Assembly (NCBI GenBank): GCA_012270635.1
Contig: JAAXHX010000327.1
Coordinates: 1-6,079 of the forward strand
Length of the DNA: 6,079 bases
Direction of reading: 5' to 3'
From: Dehalococcoidia bacterium
Lineage (GTDB): Bacteria; Chloroflexota; Dehalococcoidia; Plut-88900
The translations under genes and the position numbers were made by a program. The notes under the pieces were generated by a model, which had not been told where the DNA came from, did not search any database, and saw nothing but the letters and a program-made list of their open reading frames with translations. Shown here in pieces: positions 5,765 through 6,079 of the stretch (position 1 is its first letter; each line of letters starts with the position of its first letter).

Positions 5765-5801
5765 CGGGGTGACCGCGAAGGCCGCACCCTCTGTCATCCC
5801 G
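5765..5801 (+). repeat. Imperfect hairpin after the Rid gene
   Basis: CGGGGTGAC (5765-5773) can pair with GTCATCCCG (5793-5801): nine pairs including one G-T wobble, around a 19-base loop. It begins 44 bases after the stop codon. No U-run follows, so it is at best a Rho-assisted or processing structure. The arms resemble outward-facing ends of the nearby GTCATTCC-type repeat, so it may be a decayed copy of that family. Confidence 0.45.
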
Positions 5802-5812
5802 CCCTTCCCTAT

Positions 5813-5840
5813 CGTCATTCCAGCCCCCGAGCCGGAATCC
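5813..5840 (+). repeat. Dispersed inverted-repeat element, copy 2 (GTCATTCC-N12-GGAATC)
   Basis: GTCATTCC is followed by GGAATC; the arms ATTCC (5817-5821) and GGAAT (5834-5838) are 12 bases apart, exactly as in copy 1. Inside the stem GC (5823-5824) can also pair with GC (5831-5832) after one mismatch. The two copies flank the Rid gene in the same orientation. Confidence 0.55.
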
Positions 5841-5887
5841 ATCCCCATGGAGTACGACCTGGGGACGGCACGCGCGAATCTCATCGC

Positions 5888-5916
5888 TTGCAGAGCGAAA
5901 ATACCCGTGTTAGACT
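5888..5916 (+). promoter_or_regulatory. Sigma-70-type promoter placed for a leaderless transcript
   Basis: TTGCAG (5888-5893) and TAGACT (5911-5916) are separated by exactly 17 bases. The ATG at 5924-5926 begins seven bases after the -10 hexamer, where transcription is expected to start. No ribosome binding site lies before that ATG. This is the layout of a leaderless mRNA. Confidence 0.6.
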
Positions 5917-5953
5917 AGCCCCCATGAACGGTCGGAGGCTCTCTTTGCGCGTC

Positions 5954-5966
5954 GGGGGGGGGGGGG
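5954..5966 (+). repeat. Homopolymer run of 13 G
   Basis: Thirteen consecutive G lie 27 bases after the ATG at 5924-5926 and end nine bases before the ATG at 5976-5978. The run is the longest homopolymer in the window. It is a candidate slippage site that changes reading frame or start-site context of the following gene; an assembly or sequencing artefact is the main alternative. Confidence 0.9.
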
Positions 5967-5975
5967 CAGTTAGCC

Positions 5976-6079
5976 ATGAGGGGACACTGTCTGCGTCTCC
6001 TCTTAACCCTCCCGGGTATGGCCATCGTCTTTGTGGCCCTGCTGTTTGGCATGGGCGTCTTCGCCGACTCCCACGACCC
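5976..6079 (+). CDS. Start of a secreted or exported protein, 3' part outside window
   Basis: From the ATG at 5976-5978 the frame is open to the right edge (34 codons plus two bases). The product has a clear Sec signal peptide: a short basic start with R2, H4 and R7, a hydrophobic core from about L8 to G27, and a probable cleavage site after VFA (28-30), leaving a mature end starting DSHDP. There is no lipobox cysteine, so a lipoprotein is unlikely. No classic ribosome site precedes this ATG; the G-run ends nine bases before it and could pair weakly with the 16S tail. An in-frame ATG at 6018 would still leave a hydrophobic core. The promoter-adjacent ATG at 5924 is out of frame with 13 G, but would be joined to this signal peptide with 12 or 15 G. 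The mature protein is not visible, so no function is given. Confidence 0.65.
   Translation, partial: MRGHCLRLLLTLPGMAIVFVALLFGMGVFADSHD

Overview
The window is GC-rich bacterial DNA. It holds five complete genes, one gene cut by the left edge and the first codons of a secreted-protein gene cut by the right edge. The sequence alone does not fix the organism. A luciferase-like flavin monooxygenase, a COG1233/PYROXD2-type FAD oxidoreductase and paralogous short-chain dehydrogenases in one GC-rich segment would suit a free-living Chloroflexota bacterium of the Dehalococcoidia/SAR202 type. That is an inference and not a marker-based placement.

Layout. Positions 1-1001 (minus) carry an LLM-class flavin-dependent oxidoreductase whose last residues lie outside the window. 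Positions 1002-1258 are a divergent promoter region: a strong minus-strand promoter (TATAAT) serves the LLM gene, and at least one good plus-strand promoter serves the next genes. Positions 1259-5129 (plus) hold four closely packed genes that look like one operon: a phytoene-dehydrogenase-like FAD oxidoreductase (TTG start), a group I biotin-protein ligase (TTG start overlapping the upstream stop), an SDR oxidoreductase and a second SDR paralogue. Positions 5130-5304 are intergenic and hold a dispersed inverted-repeat element. Positions 5305-5721 encode a Rid-family protein. Positions 5722-5923 are intergenic, with a hairpin, a second copy of the dispersed element and a promoter. From 5924 there is a start codon placed for a leaderless transcript, a run of 13 G, and then a signal-peptide-bearing reading frame that leaves the window.

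How the genes may work together. The FAD oxidoreductase and the two SDRs suggest oxidation/reduction of a small organic substrate. The LLM monooxygenase across the divergent promoter may belong to the same catabolic setting. The substrate cannot be read from the sequence. The biotin ligase has no visible biotin-dependent partner here and may simply be a housekeeping gene within the operon.

Most notable points. (1) The second SDR keeps the fold but has lost the glycine-rich cofactor motif, the NNAG motif and the catalytic Tyr and Lys. It sits directly behind an SDR with an intact Ser-Tyr-Lys but a Glu at the tetrad Asn position. Together they look like an active/pseudoenzyme SDR pair. (2) The 13-G run lies between a promoter-adjacent ATG and a signal peptide in a different frame, so its length would decide whether they are joined; this is a phase-variation candidate or an assembly error. 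(3) The Rid protein lacks the Arg that defines deaminase-type RidA.
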